Shown here: piece by piece, positions 11,796 through 25,500 of the stretch | Layout: each line of letters starts with the position of its first letter | How positions within the stretch are numbered: position 1 is the stretch's first letter | DNA from: Luzula sylvatica | Lineage: Eukaryota > Streptophyta > Magnoliopsida > Poales > Juncaceae | Length of the DNA: 64,000 nt | Reading direction: 5' to 3' | Assembly (NCBI GenBank): GCA_946800325.1 | Contig: OX326959.1 | Coordinates: 13,608,862-13,672,861, forward strand | Translations under genes and position numbers: made by a program | Notes under the pieces: generated by a model | Told to the model about the DNA's origin: nothing | The model's input: only the letters and a program-made list of their open reading frames with translations | The model's database searches: none

Positions 11796-12671
11796 GGAAT
11801 TCCCGCACTCATGTACAACACATGGGGCTGAGGAACATGCGGGAATCACCCAAAATATAGGTACTTGTATCGATCAAATTTGTGTACGGAAGGAAGAGTT
11901 ATGATTGAATACATTACCAAATCCACGGTGTACGAATGGTTGAAGCCTAATCTTCGTATGTCAGTTCTTCTTTCCGGAGGAAACAATTTATGATTCTTAC
12001 TCGTGCTCCTTGATCACTAAGTCTCCACAATTTTTTTTTTATTAACTGAGGCAATTTCATGACTTGCACCCAAATATATTGATAAACGGAAATGTACAAA
12101 GATATTTACATGTAGGCCTTAGACATTAATCCTTGCTTGATATTTTCTATGAGCTATCCAAAATAATTGAATCTCTTCACTATATTAGTGACTATGATTT
12201 AGCTCTATGTCTCTGAAGATTCGATTACATCTTTCTTACCAAATTATAAAGCAATAAAAAGCCGATATTTGCTGAACGCTTCGATTTCTTTTGGTTGTAT
12301 GAGAGTCTGTAGCAAGTCTTTTTTTTGGAGAAAATTTACATCCATGATGGCATCAATACCAGTCCTGGCAACCAATGCATAGGGACATTTGTTAATCATA
12401 TGGTCCACTGATTCTTCACTGATTTTGCACAAGCTACATCTATTCGGCATTAACCATCCCTGTTTTCATTGGTTGTCCACTGTTGAGATTTTATTATTCA
12501 AGCATAGCTATAAAAAAGTTTTCATTGGCGGCAATTTTATTTTCCACAGTGTGCCTAGTTCCGGTTTGATGCTATCTCCTCTGATTAAGAATGTGTATGC
12601 ACTTTTTGTTGAAAATTTTCCATTAGTATTTCATCTCCATGTTATGTTTTCCTCTTGGTTTGTATATTTTT
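11796..12671. mobile_element. Insertion in satellite A, including a LINE fragment
   Basis: Non-satellite sequence splits satellite A here. The left part (11796-12030) is unrecognised, with a self-complementary GGGAATTCCC at its edge. The right part is a 5'-truncated LINE on the minus strand described separately. I could not find a target-site duplication around the whole block. Confidence 0.6.
12031..12665 (-). pseudogene. 5'-truncated L1-type LINE, zf-RVT remnant
   Basis: The best conserved part (12450-12244) reads MPNRCSLCKISEESVDHMIN followed by KCPYA, the zinc-binding zf-RVT motif (CxxC..H..C) found at the end of plant L1 reverse transcriptases. Upstream in the coding direction (about 12600-12450) the frame is broken by stops but still shows the usual preceding block (LWKIKLPPMKTF, NNKISTVDN, W-MPNRC). 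A ten-base T run at 12031-12040 is the poly(A) tail on the minus strand. It is a dead copy: the 5' part is missing and internal stops are present. Confidence 0.75.
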
Positions 12672-12712
12672 GCACTTGTTTATTCGCAATAGGTGGCCTT
12701 CCACACCTATTT

Positions 12713-15129
12713 ACGAGCAAAATACTTAATAATCATGTTTTACTTAACAAAAATAAAAAATTGAAGACTAACACATCAAAATTTCTAGGTTTTCAATAAT
12801 TTTGAAAAAAATGCAAAAAGTGAAGTCTAACACCATCTAAAATATCAATTATAATTTTTTTTAAAATAATTCCAAGATTTATGTCTAGAACGAGAAAAAT
12901 ACTTAATTTTCATGATTTATTCCAAAAAACAACACAATTGAAGACTAACGCATGCGGATTTCTATTTTTGCAATTTTTTTGCAAAACTGCAAAAAGTGAA
13001 GTCCAACACCTTCTAAAATATCAATTATCACATTTAAAAAAAAAAATCAAATATTTCTGACTATAACGAGCAAAATATTTAATTTTCACATTTTGTCCAA
13101 AAAAATCAAAAATTGAAGACTAACACATGCTAATTTCGATTTTTTCAATAGTTTTGCAAAAATGAAAAAAGTGAAGTCTAACACCTTCAAAAAAATTAAT
13201 TATCATATTTTTCAAAATGATTCAAAGATTTCTTCCTAGAACAAGCATGATGCTTAATTTTCATGTTATCCTAAAAAAAAACTCTAAAATAGAATACTAA
13301 CACATGCGGATTTCTATTTTTTCAAAGATTTTGCAAAAATGCAAATAGTGAAGTCTAACACCTTCTAAAATATCAATTCTAATATTTTTAAAAATAATTC
13401 CAAGATTGTTTTCTAGAACGAGAAAAATAATTCATTTTCATGTTTTACTCCAAAAAAACTACACAATTGAAGACTAACACATGCGAATTCCTATTTTTTT
13501 TAAAAAGTTTGCAAAAATGCAAAAAGTGAAGTCTAACACCTTCTAAAATATCAATTATCATATTTAATTTTTTTTTTCTGTCTAGAATGAGCAAAATACT
13601 TAATTTTCACATTTTCCCCAAAAAATAAAAAAATTGAAGACTAACACATGCGAATTTCGATTTTTCAATAATTTTGCAAAAATGCAAAAAGTGAAGTCCC
13701 ACCTTCAAATATAAAAATTATCATATTTTTCAAAAAAATTCAAAGATTTATATCTAGAATGAGTAAAATACTTAATATTCATGTTTTACTAAAAAAACTC
13801 AAAAATTGAAGACTAACACATACAAATTTCTAGTTTTTCAATAGTTTTGAAAAACAAATGCAAAAAGTGAAGTCTACACCTTCTAAAATATCAATTATAA
13901 TATTTTTCAAATAATTCCAAGATTTATGTCTAGAACGAGCAAAATACTTAATTTTCATGTTTTATTCCAAAAAAGCTACACAATTGAAGACTAATACATG
14001 CGAATTTCTATTTTTTCAATAATTTTGCAAAAATGAAAAAAGCGAAGTCTAACACCTTCAAAAAAAGTAATATCATATTTTTCAAAATGATTCTAAGATT
14101 TGTTCCTAGAACGAGCATAATGCTTAATTTTCATGTTATCCTAAAAAAACTCTAAAATAGAAGACTAACACATGCGGATTTCTATTTTTTCTAAGATTTT
14201 GCAAAAATGAAAAAAGTGAAGTATAGCACCTTCTAAAATATCAATTATAATATTTTTTAAAATAATTTTAAGATTTCTGTCTAGAACGAGAAAAATATTT
14301 AATTTTCATGTTTTACTCGAAAAAAACTACACAATTGAAGACTAACACATGTGAATTTCAATTTTTTCAAATTTTTTGCAGAAATACAAAAATTGTAGTC
14401 TAACATCTTCTAAAAATTCAATCATAATATTTTTCAAAAATAATCCAAGATTTCTGTCTAGAACGAGCAAAATACTTAATTTTCACATTTTTACCTAAAA
14501 AACTCATAAATTGAAGACTAACACATGCGAATATCATTTTTTTCAATAATTTTGCAAAAAATACAAAAGTGAAGTCGAACACCTTCAAATGTAGAAATTG
14601 TCATATTTTTCAAAAATATTCACACATTTATGTCAAGAATAAGCAAAATACTTAATATTCACGTTTTACAAAAAAAACTCATAAATCGAAGACTAACACA
14701 TACAAATTTCTAGTTTTTCAATAATTTTGAAAAAAAAATAGAAAAAGTGAAGTCTAAGACCTTCGAAAATATAAATTATAATATTTTTCAAAATAATTCC
14801 AAGATTTCTTTCTAGAACGAGCAAAATACTTAATTTTCATGTTTTACTCATAAAAAGCTACACAATTGAAAACTAAAACATGCGAATTTCTACCTTTTCA
14901 ATTTTTTAGCAAAAATGCAAAAAGTGAAGCCTGACACTTTCTAAAATACCAATTATCATATTTTTCAAAAAATATCTAATATTTATGACTAGATCGAGTA
15001 TAATACTTAATTTTCACATTTTACCCAAAAAAACTCAAAAAATGAAGACTAACACATGCAAATTTTGAAATTTTCAATAATTTTGCAAAAAATGCAAAAA
15101 GTGAAATCTAACACCTTCAAATAGACAAA
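12713..15129. repeat. Satellite B, left block, about 175-bp monomer
   Basis: About 14 head-to-tail monomers. Each contains TCTAGAACGAGCAAAATACT, TAATTTTCATGTTTTACTCC, ATTGAAGACTAACACATGCG, AATTTCTATTTTTTCAATAA, TTTTGCAAAAATGCAAAAAG and TGAAGTCTAACACCTTCTAA, with small variations. Monomer types differ (for example TACACAATTGAAG, CTCAAAAATTGAAG and a TGCTTAATTTTCATGTTATC type), and the last type recurs after about five monomers (near 13250 and 14115). The array is A/T-dominated and carries no gene. The right edge is the target site of the element inserted at 15130. Confidence 0.93.
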
Positions 15130-16582
15130 GGAAATTTTTTCGCTTCTAACGAAGTTTTTAAAGTATATACTCGAATTAACCAAGTGTTTTACAAAATTTG
15201 GGTTTTGTCTTTTGCGGAGAACCATTGACTGCCCAGCGAGTTATCATTCCCCGCCTTCTTTAAATAATTGTTATGGCACATTTTGGGGCCATTATAAAAA
15301 TTAGGTTAAGTGATTACAAACTATCATCTTCAATTAATAAATGAATTCTGACAAGAGGATTGATAAAATGAGGACTGATTACAAACTAGTCACATTTTGT
15401 TATGTGACCCATCAATTAATCTTCATTTAATAGTCCTCAACAATTATTTAATAAATGAATTCTTTTAAGGGAAATTTTCAAAAAAACCCCTATCTTTTTT
15501 GGATATTCTAAAAAATTCCCTATCCTTTTGGAAACTCCAAAAAATCTCCTGTACCAAACTTTTATTTTCAAATACCCTCCTATAGGGGTTAAAGTTAACC
15601 ATGGATGGTGTTAAATTTTTTTTTTACCAAAATACCCTTCTATTTTCATATATATATTTTGTTATTTTTTTTTAATAATTTTATTAGTTTTAAGAAAATT
15701 CATAAATAATTTTTAACATATAATGATTTCACAAAAATAAAATTATTAAATGTTGTGTTTGTATAATTTTAATATTTTATTTATTATTTATGAAAAACTA
15801 ATATCATATAATAATAAAATAAACACCTTGAAAATATATTGATAGAAAATTATTTCTTTAAACATCTATTTTATTTTTTATTTTCGTTCTTCTTTTTTGT
15901 ATGTTTTTAATAGATTCATGATATTTGAATTTTTAAATATTTGCAAGGTGTTCTTTTAATATTTTTGTTCATCTTATTACTATTTTATGTTATTTTTGTC
16001 GGTAAAAAAATATGAAAGTCAAATATATATAATGTATGAAATATTAAAATTATATAAATATAACATATGATAATTATTTTTTTAAAATTATTATAAGCTA
16101 AAAAAAATTTGGACTTTTTAAAAATTAATACAAATAACAAAAACATTCTTTTAATTATTAAATATGTAAAAAGAAGGGTATTTTGGTCGTAAAAAATATT
16201 TAACACCATCCATAGTTAATTTTAACTCCATAGAGGGATATTTGATAATAAAAGTTTCTTAGAGGGGTCTTTTTGGAATTTCCAAAAAGATAGGGTTTTT
16301 TTTATAATATTAAAAAAAGATAGGGGTTTTTTTGAAAATTTCCCTTCTTTTAATAAATGGAGACAAAATGTGCCAAACAATGAATTCATTTAATAATCCT
16401 CACTTAACCTAATTTTTATAATGGCTTCAAAATGTGCCATAACAATTATTTAAAGAAGGCGGGGAATGATACCCCGCCGGACGATCAATGGTTCTCTGTA
16501 AAAGACAAATCCCAAATTTTGTAAAAAACTTTGTTAATTCGAGTATATACTTTAAAAACTTGGTTAGAAGAAAAAAATTTCC
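15130..16582. mobile_element. MULE-like TIR element in satellite B, 9-bp target duplication
   Basis: The termini are long inverted repeats of about 200 bp. The left arm starts GGAAATTTTTTCGCTTCTAA and the right arm, read inward, starts GGAAATTTTTTTCTTCTAAC; both continue with AAAGTATATACTCGAATTAA and later GTTATGGCACATTTTG. The flanks are ATAGACAAA at 15121-15129 and 16583-16591, and removing the element restores a normal satellite monomer. Long TIRs with a 9-bp duplication are typical of the Mutator superfamily. There is no transposase frame, so it is non-autonomous. It contains a second element at 15469-16344. Confidence 0.85.
15469..16344. mobile_element. Nested TIR element, 9-bp target duplication
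   Basis: It starts GGGAAATTTTCAAAAAAACC and ends with the near-exact inverse, GGTTTTTTTGAAAATTTCCC. The flanks are TTCTTTTAA at 15460-15468 and 16345-16353. The two halves are inverted relatives of one another for much of their length, giving a foldback shape. Related sequence occurs around 45290-45580, and end fragments occur near 5100-5310 and 54960-55060. No coding frame is present. Confidence 0.82.
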
Positions 16583-19500
16583 ATAGACAAATTATCATAT
16601 TTTTCAATAAAATTCAAAGATTTATGTCTGGAACGAACAAAATATTTAATATTCACGTTTTACTCTAAAAACTAAAAAATTGAAGATTAACACATACAAA
16701 TTTCTAGTTTTTTAATAATTTTGAAAAAAATGCAAAAAGTGAAGTCTAACACTTTCTAAAATATCAATTATAATATTTTTCATAATAATTCCAAGAATTC
16801 TGTCTTGAACGGGCAAAATACTTAATTTTCATGTTTTACACCCAAAAAGCTACACAATTGAAGACTAATACATGCGAATTTCTATTTTTTCAATAATTTT
16901 GCCAAAATGAAAAAGTGAAGCCTAACACCTTAAAAAAAAGTAATTATCATATTTTTTAAAATGATTCCAAGATTTTTTCCTAGAACGAGCATTATGCTTA
17001 ATTTTCATGTTATCCTCAAAAAATCTCTCAAATCAAAGACTGACACATGTGGATTTCTATTTTTTTAAAGATTTTGCAAAAATGCAAAAAGTGAAGTCTA
17101 ACACCTTCTAAAATATCAATTATAATATTTTTTAAAATAATTCCAAGATTTCTGTCTAGAACGAGAAAAATACTTAATTTCATGTTTTACTCTAAAAAAA
17201 CTACACAATTCAAGACTAACACATGCAAATTTCTAGTTTTTCAAAAGTTTACAAAAATGAAAAATGGAAATTTAACACTTTCTAAAATATCAATTATCAT
17301 ATTTTAAAAAACAAAAGTCATAGATTTCTGTCCAGAACGAGCAAAGTACTTAATTTTCACATTTTACCCCAAAAACTCAAAAATTGAAGAGAAACACATG
17401 CGAATTTCGATTTTTTCAATAATTTTGCAAAAAATGCAAAAGTGAATTATAACACCTTCAAATATAGATATTATCATATTTTTCAATAAAATTCAATAAA
17501 TTATGTCTAGAACGAACAAAATACTTAATATTCACGTTTTAATAAAAAAACTAAAAAATTGAAGACTAACACATACAAATTTCTAGTTTTTCAATAATTT
17601 TGAAAAAAAAATGCAAAAAGTGAAGTCTAACACTTTCTAAAATATCAATTATAATATTTTTCATAATAATTCCAAGATTTCTGTCTAGAACGAGCAAAAT
17701 ACTTATTTTTCATTTTTTACTCCAAAAAGCTACACAATTGAAGACTAATACATGCGAATTTTTATTTTTTCAATAATTTTGCTAAAATGAAAAAAGTGAA
17801 GTCTAACACCTTAAAAAAAAGTAATTATCATATTTTTCAAAATGATTCCAAGATTTCTTCCTAGAACGAGCATGATGCTTAATTTTCATCTTATCCTCAA
17901 AAAAACTCTAAAATAAAAGACTAACACATGCAGATTTCTATTTTTTCAAAGATTTTCCAAAAATGAAAAAAGTGAAGTCTAACACCTTCTAATATATCAA
18001 TTATAATTTTTTTTAAAATAATTCCAAGATTTCTGTGTAGAACGAGAAAAATACTTAATTTTCATGTTTTACTCTAAAAAAACTACACAATTGAAGACTA
18101 ACACATTCAAATTTCTACTTTTTCAAAAGGTTGCAAAAATAAAAAAGTGAAGTCTAACACCTTCTAAAATATCGATTATCACATTTTTCAAAAAAAATCA
18201 AAGACTCTAGAACGAGCAAAATACTTAATTTCCACATTTAACCCAAAAAACTCTAAAATTGAAGACTAACACATGCGAATTTTGATTTTTTCAATAATGT
18301 TGCTAAAAAAGTAAAAATTGAAGTCTAACACCTTCAAATATAGAAATTATCATATTTTTTCAAAAAAATTCAAAGATTTATGTCTAGAACGAACAAAATA
18401 CTTAATATTCATATTTTACTCAAAAAACACAAAAAATGAAGACTAACACATACGAATTTCTAGTTTTTCAAAAATTTTGAAAAAAAATGCAAAAAGCGAA
18501 GTATAACACCGTCGAAATTATCAATTATAACATTTTTTAAAATAATTCCTAGATTTCTGTCTAGAATGAAGAAAATACTTAATTTTCAAGTTTTACTCTA
18601 AAACCGCAACACAATTGAGGACTAACACATGCGAATTTCAATTTTATCAATTTTTTTGCAAAAATGCAAAAAGTGAAGTCTAACACCTTCTAAAATATCA
18701 ATTATAATATTTTTTAAAATAATTCCAGGATTTCTGTCTAGAACGAGGAAAATACTTAATTTTCATGTTTTACTCTAAAAAAACTACACAATTGAAGACT
18801 AACACATGCAAATTTCTACTTTTTCAAAATTTTGCAAGAATGAAAAAGTGAAGTCTAACACCTTCTAAAATACCAATTATCATATTTTTCAAAAAAAATG
18901 AAAGACTCTAGAACAAGCAAAATACTTAATTTTCATATTTAACCCAAAAAATTAAAAAATTGAAGTCTAATACATGCGAATTTCGATTGTTTTCAATAAT
19001 TTTGCAAAAAATGCAAAAAGTGAATTCTAACACCTTCAAATATAGAAATTATCATATTTTTCGAAAAAATTGAAAGATTTATGTCTAGAACGAGAAAGAT
19101 ACTTAATATTCACATTTTACTCAAAAAACTCAAAAATTGAAGACTAACACATACGAATTTCTAGTTTTTCAACAATTTTGAAAAAATGCAATAAGAGAAG
19201 TATAACACCTTCTAAAATATCAATAATAATATTTTTTAAAATAATTCCAAGATCTCTGTCTAGAACGAGGAAAATACTTAATTTTCATGTTTTACTCCAA
19301 AAACACAACACAATTGAGGACTAACACATGCGAATTACAATTTTTTCAATTTTTTTGCAAAAATGCAAAAAGTGAAGTCTAACACCTTCTAAAATATCAA
19401 TTATCATATTTTTCAAAAAAAATCGTATATTTCTGTCTAGAACGAGCAAAGTACTTAATTTTCACATTTTACCCCAAAAACTCAAAAATTGAAGACTAAC

Positions 19501-22500
19501 ACATGCGAATTTCGATTTTTTTCAATACTTTTGCAAAAACTGCAAAAGTGAATTATAACACCTTCAAATATAGAAATTACCATATTTTTTAATAAAATTC
19601 AAAGATTTATGTCTGGAACGAACAAAATACTTAATATTCACGTTTTACTCTAAAAACTAAAAAATTGATGACTAACACATACAAATATCTAGTTTTTCAA
19701 TAATTTTGAAAAAAAATGAAAATAGTGAAGTCTAGCACTTTCTAAAATATCAATTATAATATTTTTCATAGTAATTCAAAGATTTCTGTCTAGAACGAGC
19801 AAAATACTTAATTTTCATGTTTTACTCGCAAAAACCTACACAATTGAAGACCTATACATGCGAATTTCTATTTTTTGAATAATTTTTCTAAAATGAAAAA
19901 AGTGAAGTCTAACACCTTAAAAAAAAGTAATTATCACATTTTTCAAAATGATTCCAAGATTTCTTCCTACAACCAGCATGATGCTTAATTTTCTTCTTAT
20001 CCTCAAAAAAACATTAAAATACAAGACTAATACATGCAGATTTCTATTTTTTCAAAGATTTTGCAAAAATGCAAAAAGTGAAGTGTAACACCTTCTAAAA
20101 TATCAATTATAATATTTTTTAAAATAATTCCAGGATTTCTGTCTAGAACGAGAAAAATACTTAATTTTCATGTTTTACTCTAAAAAAACTACACAACTGA
20201 AGACTAACACATGCAAATTTCTACTTTTTCAAAATTTTGCAAGAATGAAAAAGTGAAGTCTAACACCTTCTAAAATATCAATTATCATATTTTTCAAAAA
20301 AAATGCAAGACTCTAGAACGAGCAAAATACTTAATTTTCACAATTAACCTAACAAACTCAAAAATTGAAGACTAATACATTCGAATTTCAATTTTTTTCA
20401 ATAATTTTATAAAAAATGCAAAAAGTGAATTCTAACACCTTCAAATATATAAATTACCATATTTTTTAATAAAATTCAAAGATTTATGTCTGGAATGAAC
20501 AAAATACTTAATATTCACGTTTTACTCTTAAAACTAAAAAATTGATGACTAACACATACAAATTTCTAGTTTTTCAATAATTTTGAAAAAAAATGAAAAA
20601 AGTGAAGTCTAACACCTTAAAAAAAAGTAATTATCATATTTTTCAAAATGATTCCAAGATTTCTTCCTAGAACGATCGAGCATGATGCTTAATTTTCATG
20701 TTATCCTCAAAAAAACTGTAAAATAAAAGACACACACATGCGGATTTCTATTTTTCAAAGATTTTGCAAAAACGCAAAAAGTGAAGTCTAACACCTTCTA
20801 AAATATCAATTATAATATTTTTTAAAATAATTCCAAGATTTCTGTCTAGAACGAGAAAAATAATTAATTTTCATGTTTTACTCTAAAAAAACTATACAAT
20901 TGAAGACTAACACATGCAAATTTCTACTTTTTCCAAAGTTTGCAAAAATGAAAAATGGAAGTTTAACACTTTCTAAAATATCAATTATCATATTTTTTTT
21001 AAAAAATCATAGATTTCTGTCTAGAACGAGCAAAGTACTTAATTTTCACATTTTACCCCAAAAAACTCAAAAATTGAAGAGAAACACATGCGAATTTCGA
21101 TTTTTTCGATAATTTTGCAAAAAATGCAAAAGTGAATTATAACACCTTGAAATATAGATATTATCATATTTTTCAATAAAATTCAATGATTTATGTCTAG
21201 AACGAACAAAATACTTAATATTCACGTTTTACTCTAAAAAATAAAAAATTGAAGACTAACACATACAAATTTCTAGTTTTTCAATAATTTTTAAAAGAAA
21301 TGCAAAAAGTGAAGTCTAACACTTTCTAAAATATCAATTATAAAATTTTCATAATAATTCCTAGATTTCTGTCTAGAACGAGCAAAATACTTAATTTTCA
21401 TGTTTTACTCCAAAAAAGCTACACAATTGAAGACTAATACATGCGAATTTCTATTTTTTCAATAATTTTGCTAAAATGAAAAAAGTGAAGTCTAACACCT
21501 TAAAAAAAAGTAATTATCATATTTTTCAAAATGATTCCAAGATATTTTCCTAGAACGAGCATGCCACTTAATTTTCATGTTATCCTCAAAACAACTCTAA
21601 AATAAAAGACAAACACATGCGGATTTCTATTTTTTCAAAGATTTTGCAAAAATGCAAAAATTGAAGTCTAACACCTTCTAAAATATCAATTATAATATTT
21701 TTTAAAATAATTCCAAGATTTCTGTCTAGAACGAGAAAAATAATTAATTTTCTTGTTTTACTCTAAAACAACTACCCAATTGAAGACTAACACATGCAAA
21801 TTTCTATTTTTTCAAAAGTTTGCAAAAATGAAAAAGTGATGTCTAACACCTTCTAAAATATCGATTATCATATTTAAAAAAAAAAAATCAAAGACTCTAG
21901 AACGAGCAAAATACTTAATTTTCACATTTAACCCAAAAAACTCAAAAATTGAAGAATAACACATGCGAATTTCGATTTTTTCAATAATTTGGCAAAAAAT
22001 ATAAAAAGGGAAGTCTAACACCTTCAAATATAGAAATTATCATATTTTTCAAAAAAATTCAAAGATTTATGTGTAGAATGAACAAAATACTTAATATTCA
22101 TATTTTACTCAAAAAAACTCAAAAATTGAAGACTAACAACACATACGAATTTCCAGTTTTTCAACAATTATGAAAAAAATGCAAAAAAGCGAAGTATAAC
22201 TCCTTCTAAAATATCAATTATAATATTTTTTAAAATAATTCCTAGATTTCTGTCTAGAACCAGGAAAATACTTAATTTTCAAGTTTTACTCCAAAAACAC
22301 AACACAATTGAGGACTAACACATGCGAATATCAATTTTTTCAATTTTTTTGCAAAAAATGCAAAAAAGTGAAGTCTAACACATTCTAAATTTTCAATTAC
22401 CATATTTTTCAAAAAAAATCATTGATTTCTGTCTAGAACGAGCAAAGTACTTAATTTTCACATTTTACCCCAAAACTCAAAAATTGAAGAGTAACACATG

Positions 22501-25500
22501 CGAATTTCGATTTATTCAATAGTTTTGCAAAAAATGCAAATGTGATTATAACACCTTCAAATATATAAATTATCATATTTTTCAATAAAATTCAAAGATT
22601 TATGTCTAGAACGAACAAAATACTTAATATTCACGTTTTACTCTAAAAACTAAAAAATTGAAGACTAACACATAAAAATTTCTAGTTTTTTAATAAATTT
22701 GAAAAAAAAATGCAAAAAGTGAAGTCTAACACTTTCTAAAATATCAATTATAATATTTTTCATAATAATTCCAAGATTTCAGTCTAGAACGAGCAAAATA
22801 CTTAATTTTCATGTTTTACTCCAAAAAAGCTACACAATTGAAGACTAATACATGCAAATTTCTATTTTATCAATTATTTTGCCAAAATGAAAAAAGTGAA
22901 GTCTAACACCTTCAAAAAAAATAATTATCATATTTTTCAAAATGATTCCATGATTTCTTCCTAAAACGAGCATGATGCTTAATTTCCATGTTATCCTCAA
23001 AAAAACTCTATTATAGAAGACTAACACATGCGAATTTCTATTTTTCGAAAGATTTTGCAAAAATGCAAAAATTGAAGTCTAACACCTTCTAAAATATCAA
23101 TTAAAATATTTTTTAAAATAATTCCAAGATTTCTGTCTGGAATGAGAAAAATACTTAATTTGTATGTTTTACTCTAAAAAAACTACACAATCGAAGACTA
23201 ATACATGCGAATTTCTATTTTTTTAAAATTTTTGCAAAAATGCAAGAAGTGAAGATTAACACTTTCTAAAATATCAATTATCATATTTTTCAAAAAAAAC
23301 CATAGATTTCAGTCTAGAACGAGCAAAGTACTTAATTTTAACATTTTACCATAAAAACTCAAAAATTGAAGAGTAACACATGCAAATTTTGATTTTTTCA
23401 ATAATTTTGCAAAATATGCAAAAGTGAATTATAACACCTTCAAATATATATATTATCATATTTTTCAATAAAATTCAAAGATTTAGGTCTAGAACGAACA
23501 AAATACTAAATATTCACGTTTTGCTCTAAAAACTAAAAAATTGAAGACTAACACATACAAATTTCAAGTTTTTCAATAATTTTGAAAAAAAATGCAAAAA
23601 GTGAAGTATAACACATTCTGAAATATCAATTACAATATTTTTCATAATAATTCCAAGATTTCTGTCTAGAACGAGCAAAGTACTTAATTTTCATGTTTTA
23701 CTCCAAAAAAGCTACACAATTGAAGACTAATACATGCGAATTTCTATTTTTTCAATAATTTTGCTAAAAGGAAAAAAGTGATGTCTAACACCTTCAAAAA
23801 AAAGTAATTATCATATTTTTCAAAATGATTCCAAGATTTCTTCCTAGAACGAGCATGATGCTTAATTTTCATGTTATCCTCAAAAAAACTCAAAAATAAA
23901 TGACTAACACATGCAAATTTCTATTTTTCAAAGATTTTGCAAAAATGCAAAAAGTGAAGTCTAACACCTTCTAAAATATCAATTATAATATTTTTTTTAA
24001 ATAATTCCTAGATTTCTGTCGAGAACGAGAAAAGTACTTTATTTTCATGTTTTACTCCAAAAAAAGTATACAATTGAAGACAAACACATGGGAATTTGTA
24101 CTTTTTCGAAAATTTTGTAAAAATGCCAAACCTTGAATCTAACGCCTTCTAAAATATCAATTATCATATTTTTCTAAAAAAATCAAAGATTTCTGTCTAG
24201 TTCGAGCAAAATACTTTATTTTCACATTTTACTCAAAAAACTGAAAACTTGAAGACTAACACATGCGAATTTCTGTTTCTTCAATAATTTTGCAAAAATG
24301 CAAAAATTGAAGTCTAACACTTTCGAAAATAGTAATTCTCATATTTTTCAAAATAATTCCAAGATTTCTTCCTAGAACAAACACGATGCTTAATTTTCAT
24401 GTTATCTTAAAAAAAACTCTAAAATTGAAGACTAACACATGCAAATTTCTTTTCAAAGATTTTGTAAAAATGCAAAAAGTGAAGTCCAATACCTCCTAAA
24501 ATATCAATTCTAATATTTTTTAAAATAATTCCAAGAATTCTGTCTAGAATGAGAAAAGTACTTAATTTTCATATTTTACTCCAAAAAAACTACATAATTG
24601 AAGACTAACACATGCGAATTTCCATTTTTTTCAAAAATTTTGCAAAAATGCAAAACCTGAAGTCTAACACCTTCTAAAATATCAATTATCATATTTACCA
24701 AAAAAATTAAAGATTTACGTCTAGAACAAGCAGAATACTTAATTTTTCACATTTTACTCAAAAAACAAAAACTTGAAGACTAACACATGCGAATTTTTAT
24801 TTCTTCAGTAATTTTGAAAAAATGCCAAAAGTGATGTCTAACACCTTCAAAAATAGTAATTATCACATTTTTCAAAATGATTCCAAAATTTCTACCTAGA
24901 ACGAGCATGATGCTTCATTTTCATGTTATCCTAAAAAAACACTAAAATGAAGACTAACACATGCAAATTTCTGTTCTTTAAAAGATTTTGGAAAAATGCA
25001 AATACTGAAGTCTAACATTTCCTAAAATATCAAATATAATATTTTTTTAAATAATACCAAGATTTCTGTCGAGAACGAGAAAAGTACTTAATTTTCATGT
25101 TTTACTCCAAAAAAACTACACAATTGAAGACTAACACATGGGAATTTCTAGTTTTTTGAAAATTTTGTAAAAATGCAAAACCTTAATTCTAACACCTTCT
25201 AAAATATCAATTATCATATTTTTTCAAAAAAAAATCAAAGATTTTTGTCTAGAACATGCAAAATACTTAGTTTTCACATTTAACTCTAAAAACAAAAACT
25301 TGAAGACTAACACATGCGAATTTCTATTTCTTCAACAATTTGGTAAAAATGCCAAAAGTGAAGTCTAACACCTTCAAAAATAGTAATTACCACATTTTTC
25401 AAAATGATTCCAAGATTTCTTCCTTGAACGAGCAGGATGCTTCATTTTCATGTTATCCTAAAAAAACACTAAAATGAAGACTAACACATGCAAATTTCTA

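Noticed and set aside
12389..12799. 136-codon plus-strand frame
   Set aside because: It overlaps the minus-strand LINE remnant and runs into both satellites.
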